From Maylandia zebra (Eukaryota > Chordata > Actinopteri > Cichliformes > Cichlidae), in the NCBI RefSeq assembly GCF_041146795.1, contig NC_135184.1, forward strand, positions 2,691,967-2,755,966: DNA of 64,000 nt. Reading direction: 5' to 3'. A model generated the notes under the pieces. It saw only the letters and a list, made by a program, of their open reading frames with translations. It ran no database searches and was not told the origin of the DNA. Shown here piece after piece: positions 47,311 through 57,316 of this stretch; positions within the stretch are counted from its first letter, which is position 1, and the number at the start of each line of letters is the position of its first letter. The position numbers and the translations under genes are program-made.

Positions 47311-48873
47311 CAGGGAGTGCAGAATTATTAGGCAAGTTGTATTTTTGAGGAATAATTTTATTATTGAACAACAACCATGTTCTCAATTAACCCAAAAAAC
47401 TCATTAATATCAAAGCTGAATGTTTTTGGAAGTAGTTTTTAGTTTGTTTTTAGTTTTAGCTATTTTAGGGGGATATCTGTGTGTGCAGGTGACTATTACT
47501 GTGCATAATTATTAGGCAACTTAACAAAAAACAAATATATACCCATATAAATTATTTATTTTTACCAGTGAAACCAATATAACATCTCCACATTCACAAA
47601 TATACATTTCTGACATTCAAAAACAAAACAAAAACAAATCAGCGACCAATATAGCCACCTTTCTTTGCAAGGACACTCAAAAGCCTGCCATCCATGGATT
47701 CTGTCAGTGTTTTGATCTGTTCACCATCAACACTGCGTGCAGCAGCAACCACAGCCTCCCAGACACTGTTCAGAGAGGTGTACTGTTTTCCCTCCTTGTA
47801 AATCTCACATTTGATGATGGACCACAGGTTCTCAATGGGGTTCAGATCAGGTGAACAAGGAGGCCATGTCATTAGTTTTTCTTCTTTTATACCCTTTCTT
47901 GCCAGCCACGCTGTGGAGTACTTGGACGCGTGTGATGGAGCATTGTCCTGCATGAAAATCATGTTTTTCTTGAAGGATGCAGACTTCTTCCTGTACCACT
48001 GCTTGAAGAAGGTGTCTTCCAGAAACTGGCAGTAGGACTGGGAGTTGAGCTTGACTCCATCCTCAACCCGAAAAGGCCCCACAAGCTCATCTTTGATGAT
48101 ACCAGCCCAAACCAGTACTCCACCTCCACCTTGCTGGCGTCTGAGTCGGACTGGAGCTCTCTGCCCTTTACCAATCCAGCCACGGGCCCATCCATCTGGC
48201 CCATCAAGACTCACTCTCATTTCATCAGTCCATAAAATCTTAGAAAAACCAGTCTTGAGATATTTCTTGGCCCAGTCTTGACGTTTCAGCTTGTGTGTCT
48301 TGTTCAGTGGTGGTCGTCTTTCAGCCTTTCTTACCTTGGCCATGTCTCTGAGTATTGCACACCTTGTGCTTTTGGGCACTCCAGTGATGTTGCAGCTCTG
48401 AAATATGGCCAAACTGGTGGCAAGTGGCATCTTGGCAGCTGCACGCTTGACTTTTCTCAGTTCATGGGCAGTTATTTTGCGCCTTGGTTTTTCCACACGC
48501 TTCTTGCGACCCTGTTGACTATTTTGAATGAAACGCTTGATTGTTCGATGATCACGCTTCAGAAGCTTTGCAATTTTGAGACTGCTGCATCCCTCTGCAA
48601 GATATCTCACTATTTTTGACTTTTCTGAGCCTGTCAAGTCCTTCTTTTGACCCATTTTGCCAAAGGAAAGGACGTTGCCTAATAATTATGCACACCTGAT
48701 ATAGGGTGTTGATGTCATTAGACCACACCCCTTCTCATTACAGCGATGCACATCACCTAATATGCTTAATTGGTAGTAGGCTTTCGAGCCTATACAGCTT
48801 GGAGTAAGACAACATGCATGAAGAGGATGATGTGGATAAAATACTCATTTGCCTAATAATTCTGCACTCCCTG
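47311..48873 (-). mobile_element. Complete Tc1/mariner transposon, DD37E group
   Basis: The two ends are 25-bp perfect inverted repeats starting CAGGGAGTGCAGAATTATTA, flanked on both sides by a TA duplication. A second pair of inverted motifs, GTGCATAATTATTAGGCAAC (47501-47520) and its exact reverse complement (48674-48693), lies about 190 bp inside each end. This resembles the IR/DR layout of some Tc1 elements, in which the transposase binds twice per end. The element is 1563 bp and encodes one intact transposase on the minus strand. Intact ends, duplication and frame point to a recent insertion. Confidence 0.93.
47639..48655 (-). CDS. Tc1/mariner transposase, intact, DD37E
   Basis: A 338-aa uninterrupted frame. 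The N-terminal helix-turn-helix region includes SSLKIAKLLKRDHRTIKRFI, followed by a basic region (GRKKRVEKPRRK) that can serve as AT-hook-like or nuclear-localisation sequence. Catalytic residues are Asp144 (ILWTDEMRVS), Asp237 (FMQDNAPSH) and Glu275 (PDLNPIENLW). There are 37 residues between the second Asp and Glu, against 34 in classical Tc1, so it fits the DD37E group known as TRT in vertebrates. A Gly-rich box (RRQQGGGGVLVW) is present. All catalytic residues are present, so it may be active or only recently silenced. Confidence 0.95.
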   Translation of the reverse strand: MGQKKDLTGSEKSKIVRYLAEGCSSLKIAKLLKRDHRTIKRFIQNSQQGRKKRVEKPRRKITAHELRKVKRAAAKMPLATSLAIFQSCNITGVPKSTRCAILRDMAKVRKAERRPPLNKTHKLKRQDWAKKYLKTGFSKILWTDEMRVSLDGPDGWARGWIGKGQRAPVRLRRQQGGGGVLVWAGIIKDELVGPFRVEDGVKLNSQSYCQFLEDTFFKQWYRKKSASFKKNMIFMQDNAPSHASKYSTAWLARKGIKEEKLMTWPPCSPDLNPIENLWSIIKCEIYKEGKQYTSLNSVWEAVVAAARSVDGEQIKTLTESMDGRLLSVLAKKGGYIGR

Positions 48874-48899
48874 TATTTGATTAAAAATACTCCAAAGAC

Positions 48900-49062
48900 A
48901 CGAGTAAGGCTCACAGTTGTTAGTCTTAGTTGGCAGTTCGTCTTGTAATCGGAAGGTTGCCGGTTCGAGCCCCGGCTCGGACAGTCTAGGTCGTTGTGTC
49001 CTTGGGCAAGACACTTCACCTACTGGTGTTGGCCTTAGGGCCAGTGATATACCAGTGATACC
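48900..49062 (+). repeat. tRNA-derived SINE fragment
   Basis: AATCGGAAGGTTGCCGGTTC carries a B-box-like motif, followed by GGTCGTTGTGTCCTTGGGCA and CACTTCACCTACTGGTG. The same ordered blocks recur at 52.24 kb, showing that it is a dispersed family. The A box is degenerate and no tRNA cloverleaf forms. Confidence 0.65.
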
Positions 49063-50545
49063 AGTGAAATGACAAATTGGCTTTCCCATTCGGCTCTCTC
49101 TTTACCACAACAGATTGGTACAGCAGCCGCATGACTGTGAATGTCCCGCCAGCCCAACTGTCAATCGCGCGTCTCACTCGTGAGCAAGATGCTAAAATAC
49201 TTGAACTCCCACACCTTGGGTAGTAACTCATCCCCAGTGGCGGTCCTAGCCTGTTTGGCGCCCTGGGCGAACACCCTCCCAATGACACATCTGCTTACCT
49301 GTATCTTTTGCTCGTTTCTCCTCCTCTTCTTTTCTCTTTTTTCTAAACTGAGGACCTGATGGCTTTGAACTGTTCTTGTCCATCTTTGTTTTAATTTTGC
49401 ACGCCAGTATGAACACAAATCCCCCAATCCGAGGATCACCACAACATAACCTAATAGACCAACACCTTAGTTCACAGATTCGATTTGTCTAGGGTTTATT
49501 TCTGGGATTTCACACAACCCAGGATTCAAAACGTGATTTAGATCATTATGATTGAAATGTGCTCTATTTGGAAGCAGCTGCCCCCCTTTCGTCGGGTTGT
49601 GTGTGAGACTTTAAATCATCAAACTGTAAATTATAAATGTTAAATTGTTATTGATCCTTTACCCCGAGTCCTAAAGTGTATATTTATTTTCTTACTCGTC
49701 TTATATTTATTGTTTGTTTACTTGCACTGCTGTAACTGGAGCCTCATCGTCTCTCTATATACTGGACTGTATGTAGCGGAGATGACAATAAAGTTTACTT
49801 TGACTTCAGCAGCGAGCAGGCGCACCGAGGGCTCTCGCGCTCACTTTTTGCGTGTAGAATTTCGAAAAAACATTGGTGCAAATTATAAGTCTGTATCATG
49901 ATGTCTGGTGTTTTTGTGTTTGTTGGTTTGTTTTTATTTTGTTTTATTTTGCGAGTTGATTATTAGATGCTGCTCCAGCCAGCCAGAGAATCCCCCACCG
50001 CCCCGCCCTCTCCTCCCAGTGCTGCAAGCAGCATGAGCACCTCGCAAATGGAGGGCGCCCTCACTCCCAGCAAATGGGCGATAGAAAACCGATCGGTGCC
50101 TGTACCATTCCCAATATGAACTGGCATGATGTTGGGGCAGCATGAGTACGAGCAATTTTTTTATTTTATTTTTTTCGTGGTGGGGGGCGTGATGCTGCCC
50201 CCCACCACGATGCCTCCCCGGGCACTCCACCCTTTTCTGGTTGAGAACAGTCGTCTTGGACTTGGAGATGCTAATCCTGATTCCTTCGCACTCGGCCACA
50301 AACTGCTCCAGGACAAGCTGAAGGTCCCCAATCGATGAAGCCACAGAACCACATCAAAGAAAATCCCACAACATCCAAAGATAAAAACCTTTTATAACTA
50401 CTACAGCTAGATATTCTGTCCATAAAAAAACTATGAACAGATCCAAGGCTCACCAGAAACATGTCCAACGTAGTGCCAACAATTCGAACCAACTAGTTCT
50501 GACTTCTTCCCCACCAGAGGTGTAACGTTCCATGTCCCAGGAGCT
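49063..50545 (-). mobile_element. RTE-like LINE fragment split by an insertion
   Basis: On the minus strand, 50545 to about 50216 encodes reverse-transcriptase pieces ending SIGDLQLVLEQFVAECEGIR and KSKTTVLNQKRVECPG. After an interruption the same protein resumes at about 49236 with GDELLPKVWEFKYFSILLTS and AIDSWAGGTFTVMRLLYQSV. Fish RTE-type LINEs have these motifs in this order. Frameshifts and stops show that it is dead. Confidence 0.7.
49237..50215. mobile_element. Unidentified insertion inside the LINE
   Basis: About 980 bp replaces a few residues' worth of LINE sequence. The left edge reads CCAGTGGCGGTCCTAGCC, a start resembling some hAT ends. The right edge holds a strong hairpin, GTGGTGGGGGGC with GCTGCCCCCCACCAC (about 50177-50210). 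The ends are not clearly inverted copies and no clean duplication was seen. There is no coding region. Confidence 0.4.
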
Positions 50546-51101
50546 ATATTCAATACCCAAGAATCAAACTAACAGAGAGTCTCTGTGGTGTAGCCAATCA
50601 AAGACATATCCTGTACTAATTAGCAGGTACACTTCATGGATACAGGACTCCACCCTAGCCCACGATCAAATCTCTGTCTGTTCAAGGAGACGATGATATC
50701 TTACCAAACTATGGCTGTGACCTGTGTGGTGAGAGGCTTGAAACACTGAGAGCAGCTGAGCTGTAATGTTTGCATGTTTTCCTTTATTTGATGGATGTAA
50801 TTTGATACAAAGAAAATAAGTCCTACATTTTTCATCAAAGATTTTCTTTTTGAGTAATTCATCAGTAATTTCTGGAAAGAGTCAGCTGATACAAATATAT
50901 TTTTTGGCACTTAGAGCATCTAAAGGCAAACACCATTTGGTTTTGTTATAGGCAGACATTTTTCCATTGATTAATTGAGTATTTCACATTATTTGAAACA
51001 GATATGTAGCACTACAGGTCAGAGGGAATTTAAATTGTCTGGAACTAGTGGAAATCACTGGTTTTAAAAAAGCAAACAGCTGCGTCTTCATGGTAAATCA
51101 T
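50546..51101. other. Intergenic DNA downstream of proc
   Basis: No gene or repeat recognised between the LINE fragment and the proc poly(A) signal. Confidence 0.5.
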
Positions 51102-51107
51102 TTTATT
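51102..51107 (-). terminator. proc poly(A) signal
   Basis: AATAAA on the minus strand, 74 nt after the proc stop codon. It is the only canonical signal close to the last exon. Confidence 0.7.
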
Positions 51108-51180
51108 TAACAAAGTGTGTTACATTTTTATGTGGGTTCAACAGAACAGAGCCCGAAACAGCTGTTGTGGATAAATTGGT

Positions 51181-51770
51181 TCAGAAGCGTGGGCGTCCTT
51201 CCGGGCGATGGCCTCTGTCCCATTCTTCACGCACACTATTGATCCAATTATTGTAGTTGGACACTTTTGTGTAGATTCCCAGTTTGTCCAGCTGTCCACA
51301 GCCCTCACCCCAGGAAACCAGGCCAACCAGGAACCAGGTGTCCCGGTACAGAGTGACCATCGGGCCCCCACTGTCACCCTCACAGGCATCCTTCCTCTGT
51401 CCAAGGATACCGGCACAGAGGACGTTGTTGGAGATCGTGTGGGGGAACATCTGCTGAGTACAGATGCTGTGGCTGACCAATGGGATTTCAATAACGTTGA
51501 GCACTGAGCTGTGCTTAGTGCTGTTCATGTCCTCTTTGCCCCAGCCAGAGACAACAGTCTTCGTGCCGTTCAGGTGGAGCACCCGCTCGGCCATCTCGCG
51601 TCCTGGCAGACAAATGGGGACGATGTACTCAGTCGTGGGAGCGGGGGTCTGTAGGCGCAGCAGGGCAATATCATTGTCCATGGTCCTGGTGTTGTAGTTC
51701 GGGTGTTTGAAACCTTGGACAACATCCAGGATGACCTCAGTGCCTTCTTGTTTAAGACGCTCATAGTCAC
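51181..51770 (-). CDS. proc: proc last exon: protease C-terminal part
   Basis: Starts after GTGTCTTTAG with [10 protein letters not shown]. It carries catalytic Asp280 ([10 protein letters not shown]), the S1-site Asp374 and catalytic Ser380 ([11 protein letters not shown]), and ends at TAG 51183-51181. It is 590 bp, the same plan as the last exon of other vitamin K-dependent clotting proteases. Confidence 0.95.
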
Positions 51771-54700
51771 CTAAAGACACAGGGCGTGGACTCATGGTTA
51801 ATGAAAGCTGATGTGTGTTTTCACTCTGACTACAACAGAGATCTCGAACTCCAGGCCTCGAAGGCCGGTGTCTTCCAGGTTTCAGATGTGTCCGTGATGC
51901 AACACAGCTGATTTAAATGGCTAAATTACCTCCTCAACATGTCTTGAAGTTCTCCAGAGGCCTGATAATGAACTGATCATTTAAATCAGGGGTGTTGACC
52001 CAGGGAGATATCTAAAACCTGCAGGACACTGGCCCTCGGAGCCTGGATGTCGAGACCCCTGGACTACAATGTAACCTATCAGCAACCTTGGTTTTGTAAA
52101 GTTTTAGTGCTTAATGGCAAAATAGCAAATTACTTCAAATAATTGTATATACAGTTGAATAAAAAATAAAAACTGGAAAATTTAAGTACATTGAGTTTTC
52201 TCAGTGTACTTAATTCCCACCCCCCTGAACCACGGTCGCCCCATGGGTGACCTTCTTGTAACCGGAAGGTTGCAGGTTCGATCCCCAGCTCTGTCCTGGT
52301 CGTTGTGTCTTTGGGCAAGACACTTCACCTACCACCTACTGGTGATGGCCAGAGGGGCCGATGGTGCGATATGGCAGCCTTGCTTCTGTCAGTCTGCCCC
52401 AGGGCAGCTGTGGCTACAACTGTAGCCTCCACCAGTGTGTGAATGTGAGAATTGTAAAGCACTTTGAGGGTCTCGAAAAGTGCTATATAAATGCAATCCA
52501 TTATTATAGTAGTAGTATTCCAGCTTTATTTGTCACTGTTGAATTAATGTTCATGTATGGAGTCCTTAGGATTGTGACAACCTTCTGACCTACCAGCTGC
52601 CTCTGCCATGGAGTCTCACTCTCACTACCTGTTTAGGTTTACAGATCAGTCCCATGGCATCTTCCTGCCATCTAATACAAATTAATACTGGTGATCAGTT
52701 GACAGCGATGCTGTTCTCTTCACCCAAATATCAAACATAGACTGACGTGACTCCACCAGTTATGCATGCCTAGCAGTTTGTAAACCTTTTAGCCTGTGTT
52801 TCTTTTTTAATAACTACACTCATGAGCATGAACATGGTGTTTGTCTGGGATAATTTATGTCTATTCATCAAAAACAAAACTCTGGGCAGTTTATCAGCTG
52901 GTCCAGGGTTCTTTACAATCACTTTTAGTCTTGTCCTTATTGTTCTCCCAATATCACAGGAAATTAAAAAACTTCACTGTGGTGATTTTTATAACTTTAT
53001 ATATTGCTTCTAGTTTATTTCTGTGTCATACAAATTAAATTTAAGGTAAACTGAAGTGTTTTCTCTCTGTGGGCGAACAAACAAGACCCTATCAGCCTTT
53101 CAGGTAAAATCTACAGGCAGTCTCTCCAATCATTTGTACTTCAGTATAATCAGTTTGTTAATCAGTTAGTTACCGCGTTGATCTTTCTAATCACTTCAAT
53201 GTCATTCATTTATGATTATTTTTCATTTAATTATAATTAGTGTCTGTCATCTGCAATGGAAACTCACCGAGTCGTACACTGAACGTTAAGCTGTTTTCAA
53301 GACAGTGAGCAGCTGTCAGAACCCAGCTCTCATCGATGAGGACACCCCCACAGTGAAATCGACTCCTGTAATCCATTACCAGGACCTACAGATAAACACA
53401 CTATCAGGTATTAATGCTCCAACTTGGATTCTGCTGACAAGATAACATCTTGACATTGTGAAACAGCTTTGTTTCACATATTAGTTCAATCTTTGAAAAA
53501 AAAAAACAGAACAGATTTAAACAAATTAGCAGATTTCTTACCAAATTCAAATGTATATAACATAAAAAGAGGGCGTTGCCAACATCTGATGTTGGAGTCT
53601 TAAGATCTTAATAACCATATCACCATTACAGCACTTTGATTTCAGACTGCAGGCTGCTGTAAGGATACAAATCTAACAAGCTAAAGTTGCCAGCATGACA
53701 CACCCAGTGTGTATTGTAGGTTTTTTTTGTAGTACCTGCCATGGACTCTCCCCTTTCTTGCCCACCTGCCCCCCCACCATCCAGGGACGGAGGCCTTTCG
53801 GTGGTGGGCTGTATGATGTGGTGGCTAACAGCTGTCCACAGGATGATCGACCTGTAAAAACACTGTATTAAAGCTACAATGGAAAAATATTAAGAGAAAC
53901 ATAAAATAATCTCTCTCTTTTCATCTCATTCAAGCTGAGAGGCCAGCAGCTTGCCTGTTGTGGATGAGCAGTGTGCGAAGCAAACTGCCACTAGTCTGCG
54001 TTCACTGTTCTGAGATCAGTTACTAACTGTGGTTCATATGGAAACACAAGTAAGCAAGTAAACCAGCATCAGTGAATTTCACTTGATGACTTGATTGTGC
54101 AACTGGCTTGAAGTGTCTAATGGTGTCACCACATCCCCATTAAGTTGATGAAGGCTCTTAGGGTCCTGTTCTAGCATCCATGTGTGAGACATTGAGTACT
54201 CTGTCTACTAGTAGGCCTGTGTCTTGCAGCTCTAGTGTTTCTGCCTGTTCCTTTCTGGGCTCCATTCATGTACCGAGCCATGTGCCTGTTCATGCTAGCT
54301 CCTATGATGCCTGACAGGAGCATCCATGTGGTGATGATGGGATTAATCCTTAAGAATCATGTGGTGGTTCATTTATGCTTCCAGGTACTCAAGGAGTGCA
54401 GTTAGCTTCTTTAGCCAGTAGGTGCGAATCGTGTCAGGACATGTGCTGTCCAACTCGTCAGCTCTTCATTATCGAAAGGATTATCCAGAAAATCGTAACA
54501 CATAAAGATTTATTGAATAACAAGTCTATATAAAGTGATGAGAGAATTTAATTTTTGCTTGCTAATAAACATTTTGTTTACAGCCAGCAAGTGAAGTCAG
54601 ACTAGAACTGCTCTTACTGTTGGGAACACATTTCTTGGAGTCATTAGTCTGTTTGTATCCATTCACACAGCTGCAAGTCCTCGACAGGCCGTCACTGCTC

Positions 54701-57302
54701 TCCGTACAATCGTGGTCACAGTCGCCATTATCCACGGAGCAGTTGGTGGCTGTTACAGCTAGATGGAGATGGGAAACAGGAACACGGGAACTTTTCAGGT
54801 TTCACATTAAGTTTTAGTGAATGTTACATTGATGTGACTCCGCCTGTAAAAGAAATCAAACAGCAGCTACGTCCAGCTGCCAGACAAAGTCTCACTAACA
54901 AGTTTTAGCAAAAAAATAACCCTCGTAAATGCTTTGTTACTTAGGTTCGTTTGTGTGCACAGTGGGTAATTTGTATTCTTTTTGTTGATTCTCAAGGTTT
55001 AATTAAAGATGTGGTTTGTTGCTTGATGCAGTTTCATTATATTGAACACTCCTTGCTTCACTTTTGTAGTCTTTTTTTAATATAACGTTAGAAATGCTCC
55101 TAGGTAACCAAAGACACTCTGACTCACGATATTCACAGTATTTGCCCTCATATCCAGAGTGACAGCGGCAAGCGTAAGCTCGGAGCATATCCACACAGTC
55201 TCCATGACTGCACTTGTTGGACTCACACTGGTTCCCATCTGAAATACAGTCAGATAACATGAGTATTTTTCCCATGACTATCTGCAAAGAAAGAAGATGT
55301 CAAAAGCCTCGCCTTAGTGACGCTTTGGGAGGAAGACAGAAGCAGGCTAAATCGTATTTGATGTCGTATTGTTGTAAATGTACTGTAATCTTGTGCTTTT
55401 GGGTAATCAGGCAAGCATATCACACCCCATCCCAAGAAATAAACGATGCAGCCTGTGAAGAACCTTGTCCTGAATTCTCCTCAGTCTACACATCATTCAC
55501 ATTCCAATCATCAGAAATATTAAAATAATATTTAATAATTTATACATGGTATTATTTTTAAAGCTGATATTTAGTATGTTTTCACTGTCAAGCTGAACAA
55601 ACTTGTCTTACCTAAGTAAACTGTCCAGAACTCCAGCTGTAAAGACACAGAAACAAACATCACCAATCGCACTCATCTGGTCATCGCTGCAGAACAACAC
55701 ACACACACCTCCTGTGGGTATTTGTCAAGTCGACACTACCCTGTCATGTTCTCATCAGCCATAAATCAAAAAGCCAGATATTTTTGCTTATTTTGAACTA
55801 CGGTGTGTTAAAGAGACATCTTACCGTAGCTTCTCTGGTCTGGAAAATCTCTCTGGCCTCTTCAAAGCTGCATTTCTCCTCATTACATTCTCGCTCCAGG
55901 TTTCCTGGTTTCAGCTCCTCCAGGAAGGAGTTCGCCCGACGAGAGCGAAGCAGCATGTGAGCCCGTCGTGGGTCCGAGAATACTGAACACACAGAAAGAG
56001 TGAAACAGTGATGCAGACCAGTGCTAAGACAACGGCTTCTTTAACTGTTTTTTCCCCAAACATCACATTTTTGGAAAGCACTTTGTTGTCATTTGGACTT
56101 AAATCTTTGGGATTCTGTGAATTTACTCTCATCAATTCATATGATTCCTGTGTGTTGTATGCATGCCTGGAAAATGTTCCTAATGAGACGACAAATGGAG
56201 AGATCTGGACCAGGACATCAGCGAGCATCTGGACAGTCTGAGTTGTTCAATAGACTGAAGCATCTCCCAGAGGAGAGAGAATTATATTATATTATATTAT
56301 ATTATATTATATTATACAGTCTGCAAACTGTAAGAACTGAACAGGCATTTATTCTGAAACTGTAATCAATTCAAAGTGATTCTATTTTGCTCATTTCCAG
56401 TTAGATTTTCTTAAGACTTGGACTTTTCTACACCAGTTTGCGTGATTCATCTTTCTAAACTATATTTTTGTCTTATACTGGCTTTGGGTCCCCTCACTTC
56501 ATGTTTTGTGTGAAACCGTTTTGGCTCCCTTTAAGGCAGCGTTCCCCAACCCCCGGGCCTCGGACCGGTACCGGTCCGTGAGTCGTTTGGTACCAGGCCG
56601 CGAGAGTTGAGGTTCAGGTGTGAAATGTATGGTTTTCAGGCTTTTTATTGGTTTTCAGCGTTATTTTGTTATCGTTTTTATCGTTAACTCGGTTTTCCTG
56701 GGTCTTTTCACGTGTGCTATGAATAAATCTTTTTTTCAGTACCGGTTTTATTTTGTTGTATTTATCCGCGACACCTTAAAGGCCGGTCCGTGAAAATATT
56801 GTCGGGCATAAACCGGTCCGTGGCGCAAAAGAGGTTGGGGACCGCTGCTTTAAGGTCACCGTCCACTGGAGCCAGCTTTCTTCTGATTGGCTCAGGATCA
56901 GGTAGGTGTGCACGCTGACCTCATTACCTGAAACTTTGTCCATGTTTAATATGAGCGCCCAGTTGAGGAACAGGTAAAAGCACCATAGGTTCACTTTCTT
57001 GGCAGATGAATGCTTTGTTGCTAAAACGTATTCCACGGCTGACCTGCTGACAGTGAAGCTCTCACATTATTTCCCCACAAATCTGGAAAAGTTTGTCAGG
57101 TTTATGTAATTCAGTGAGACTCCAAGACACCCGTGTAACAGAAAATCTGTGGCTACCTAACCTCCGTGTCTCTTCTTTCTTTTACAGACGTATTGATGTT
57201 TACTTATCCCGTTTGTCTTTGATCACACCCACCTGACAGACTGATGACTGACGGCGACCACAGAGCAACGACGACACACAGACAGAGGGCGAGGCGGGAC
57301 AT
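51181..57302 (-). CDS. proc: Vitamin K-dependent protein C, 8 coding exons
   Basis: Protein C is a plasma zymogen made in liver; activated, it inactivates factors Va and VIIIa. Coding exons on the minus strand: 57302-57233, 55982-55825, 55636-55612, 55238-55128, 54758-54618, 53851-53736, 53385-53268 and 51770-51181. All junctions and phases agree, giving 442 aa (human 461). The 25-bp and 118-bp exons match the vitamin K factor gene plan. Domain order is signal peptide, propeptide ending RSRR, Gla domain (nine Glu at the expected positions), two EGF domains and a serine protease with His234, Asp280, Ser380 and Asp374 in the S1 pocket. The activation junction is LRPW/MVGG, with no Arg or Lys at P1 and no dibasic light/heavy-chain site, which is unusual. 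Assignment to proc over factors VII, IX and X rests on the nine-Gla pattern and the [11 protein letters not shown] and GKKGESPWQ motifs. Confidence 0.93.
51836..52061. mobile_element. hAT-type MITE in last proc intron
   Basis: A 226-bp palindromic element ending CGAGACCCCTG on the right, with about 90-bp imperfect inverted halves. Perfect 8-bp duplications GACTACAA flank it (51828-51835 and 52062-52069). It sits only about 65 nt upstream, in gene direction, of the last exon's acceptor. Confidence 0.88.
52230..52508 (+). repeat. tRNA-derived SINE in last proc intron
   Basis: AACCGGAAGGTTGCAGGTTC contains a B-box-like motif, followed by TCGTTGTGTCTTTGGGCAAG and GACACTTCACCTACC. The 3' end is AAAGTGCTATATAAATGCAA with short TTA repeats. 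It is the longer of two copies; the other is at 48.9 kb. It lies opposite to proc. Confidence 0.75.
52509..53267 (-). other. Rest of last proc intron
   Basis: Unassigned AT-rich intron sequence. No exon or bounded repeat seen. Confidence 0.7.
53268..53385 (-). CDS. proc: proc exon with catalytic His (118 bp)
   Basis: Encodes [20 protein letters not shown] and VLTAAHC with catalytic His234. The 118-bp length equals the homologous exon in mammalian PROC. It ends CGACTCG|GTGAG, phase 1. Confidence 0.95.
53736..53851 (-). CDS. proc: proc activation-region exon (116 bp)
   Basis: Encodes [20 protein letters not shown] followed by [15 protein letters not shown]. The Cys173 should pair with the protease domain to hold light and heavy chains together. 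The residue before MVGG is Trp192, and the nearest Arg is Arg190, followed by Pro. The exon is shorter than the mammalian one, which carries the dibasic site and the thrombin-cleaved Arg. Confidence 0.9.
53852..54617 (-). other. proc intron between EGF2 and activation exons
   Basis: About 0.77 kb. A stretch at about 54.1-54.45 kb looks like old dispersed-repeat sequence, but I could not name a family. No exon seen. Confidence 0.5.
54618..54758 (-). CDS. proc: proc EGF2 exon (141 bp)
   Basis: Encodes [15 protein letters not shown] and [19 protein letters not shown], the second EGF-like domain with six cysteines. Phase 1 at both borders. Confidence 0.94.
54759..55127 (-). other. proc intron between the EGF exons
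   Basis: A 369-bp intron with no recognised element. Confidence 0.8.
55128..55238 (-). CDS. proc: proc EGF1 exon (111 bp)
   Basis: Encodes [18 protein letters not shown] and [16 protein letters not shown]. The DGxQC start is the calcium-binding form of the first EGF domain in this family. Bounded by TATTTCAG and GTGAGTCAG. Confidence 0.94.
55239..55611 (-). other. proc intron before EGF1 exon
   Basis: A 373-bp intron; nothing recognised. Confidence 0.8.
55612..55636 (-). CDS. proc: proc 25-bp hydrophobic-stack exon
   Basis: A 25-bp micro-exon between TCTTTACAG and GTAAGACA that encodes LEFWTVYL, the aromatic stack between the Gla and EGF domains. The exact 25-bp length is a hallmark of vitamin K-dependent clotting genes. 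Confidence 0.93.
55825..55982 (-). CDS. proc: proc propeptide/Gla exon (158 bp)
   Basis: Encodes the propeptide end ([11 protein letters not shown]) and the Gla domain [20 protein letters not shown] through REAT. Glu at mature positions 6, 7, 14, 16, 19, 20, 25, 26 and 29 are the carboxylation targets, the same set as in human protein C. Cys56 and Cys61 form the Gla-loop disulfide. Confidence 0.95.
56281..56316. repeat. (ATTAT)n microsatellite
   Basis: About seven ATTAT units in a row in proc intron 2. Confidence 0.9.
56537..56847. mobile_element. hAT-type MITE in proc intron 2
   Basis: The ends are CAGCGTTCCCCAACC and GGTTGGGGACCGCTG, inverted copies. Perfect 8-bp duplications CTTTAAGG flank it (56529-56536 and 56848-56855). 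The 311-bp body has repeated CCGGTCCGTG motifs near both ends and no coding region. Confidence 0.9.
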
Positions 57303-57316
57303 GACCTCGATCACTC
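57233..57316 (-). CDS. proc: proc signal-peptide exon
   Basis: Begins after TTTCCTGCAG at 57316, with 14 nt of 5' UTR before ATG 57302. It encodes [18 protein letters not shown], a classical secretory signal peptide. It ends CTGTCAG|GTGGGT in phase 1 at 57233. Confidence 0.92.

Larger units (their letters stand above)
55983..57232 (-). other. proc intron 2
   Basis: A 1.25-kb intron that carries a pentanucleotide microsatellite (56.28 kb) and a hAT-type miniature element (56.54-56.85 kb). No exon is visible between the signal-peptide and Gla exons. Confidence 0.8.

Noticed and set aside
48930-48975. tRNA gene
   Set aside because: Only a B-box-like motif is present; the A box is poor, no cloverleaf forms, and the sequence is a dispersed SINE with another copy at 52.2 kb.
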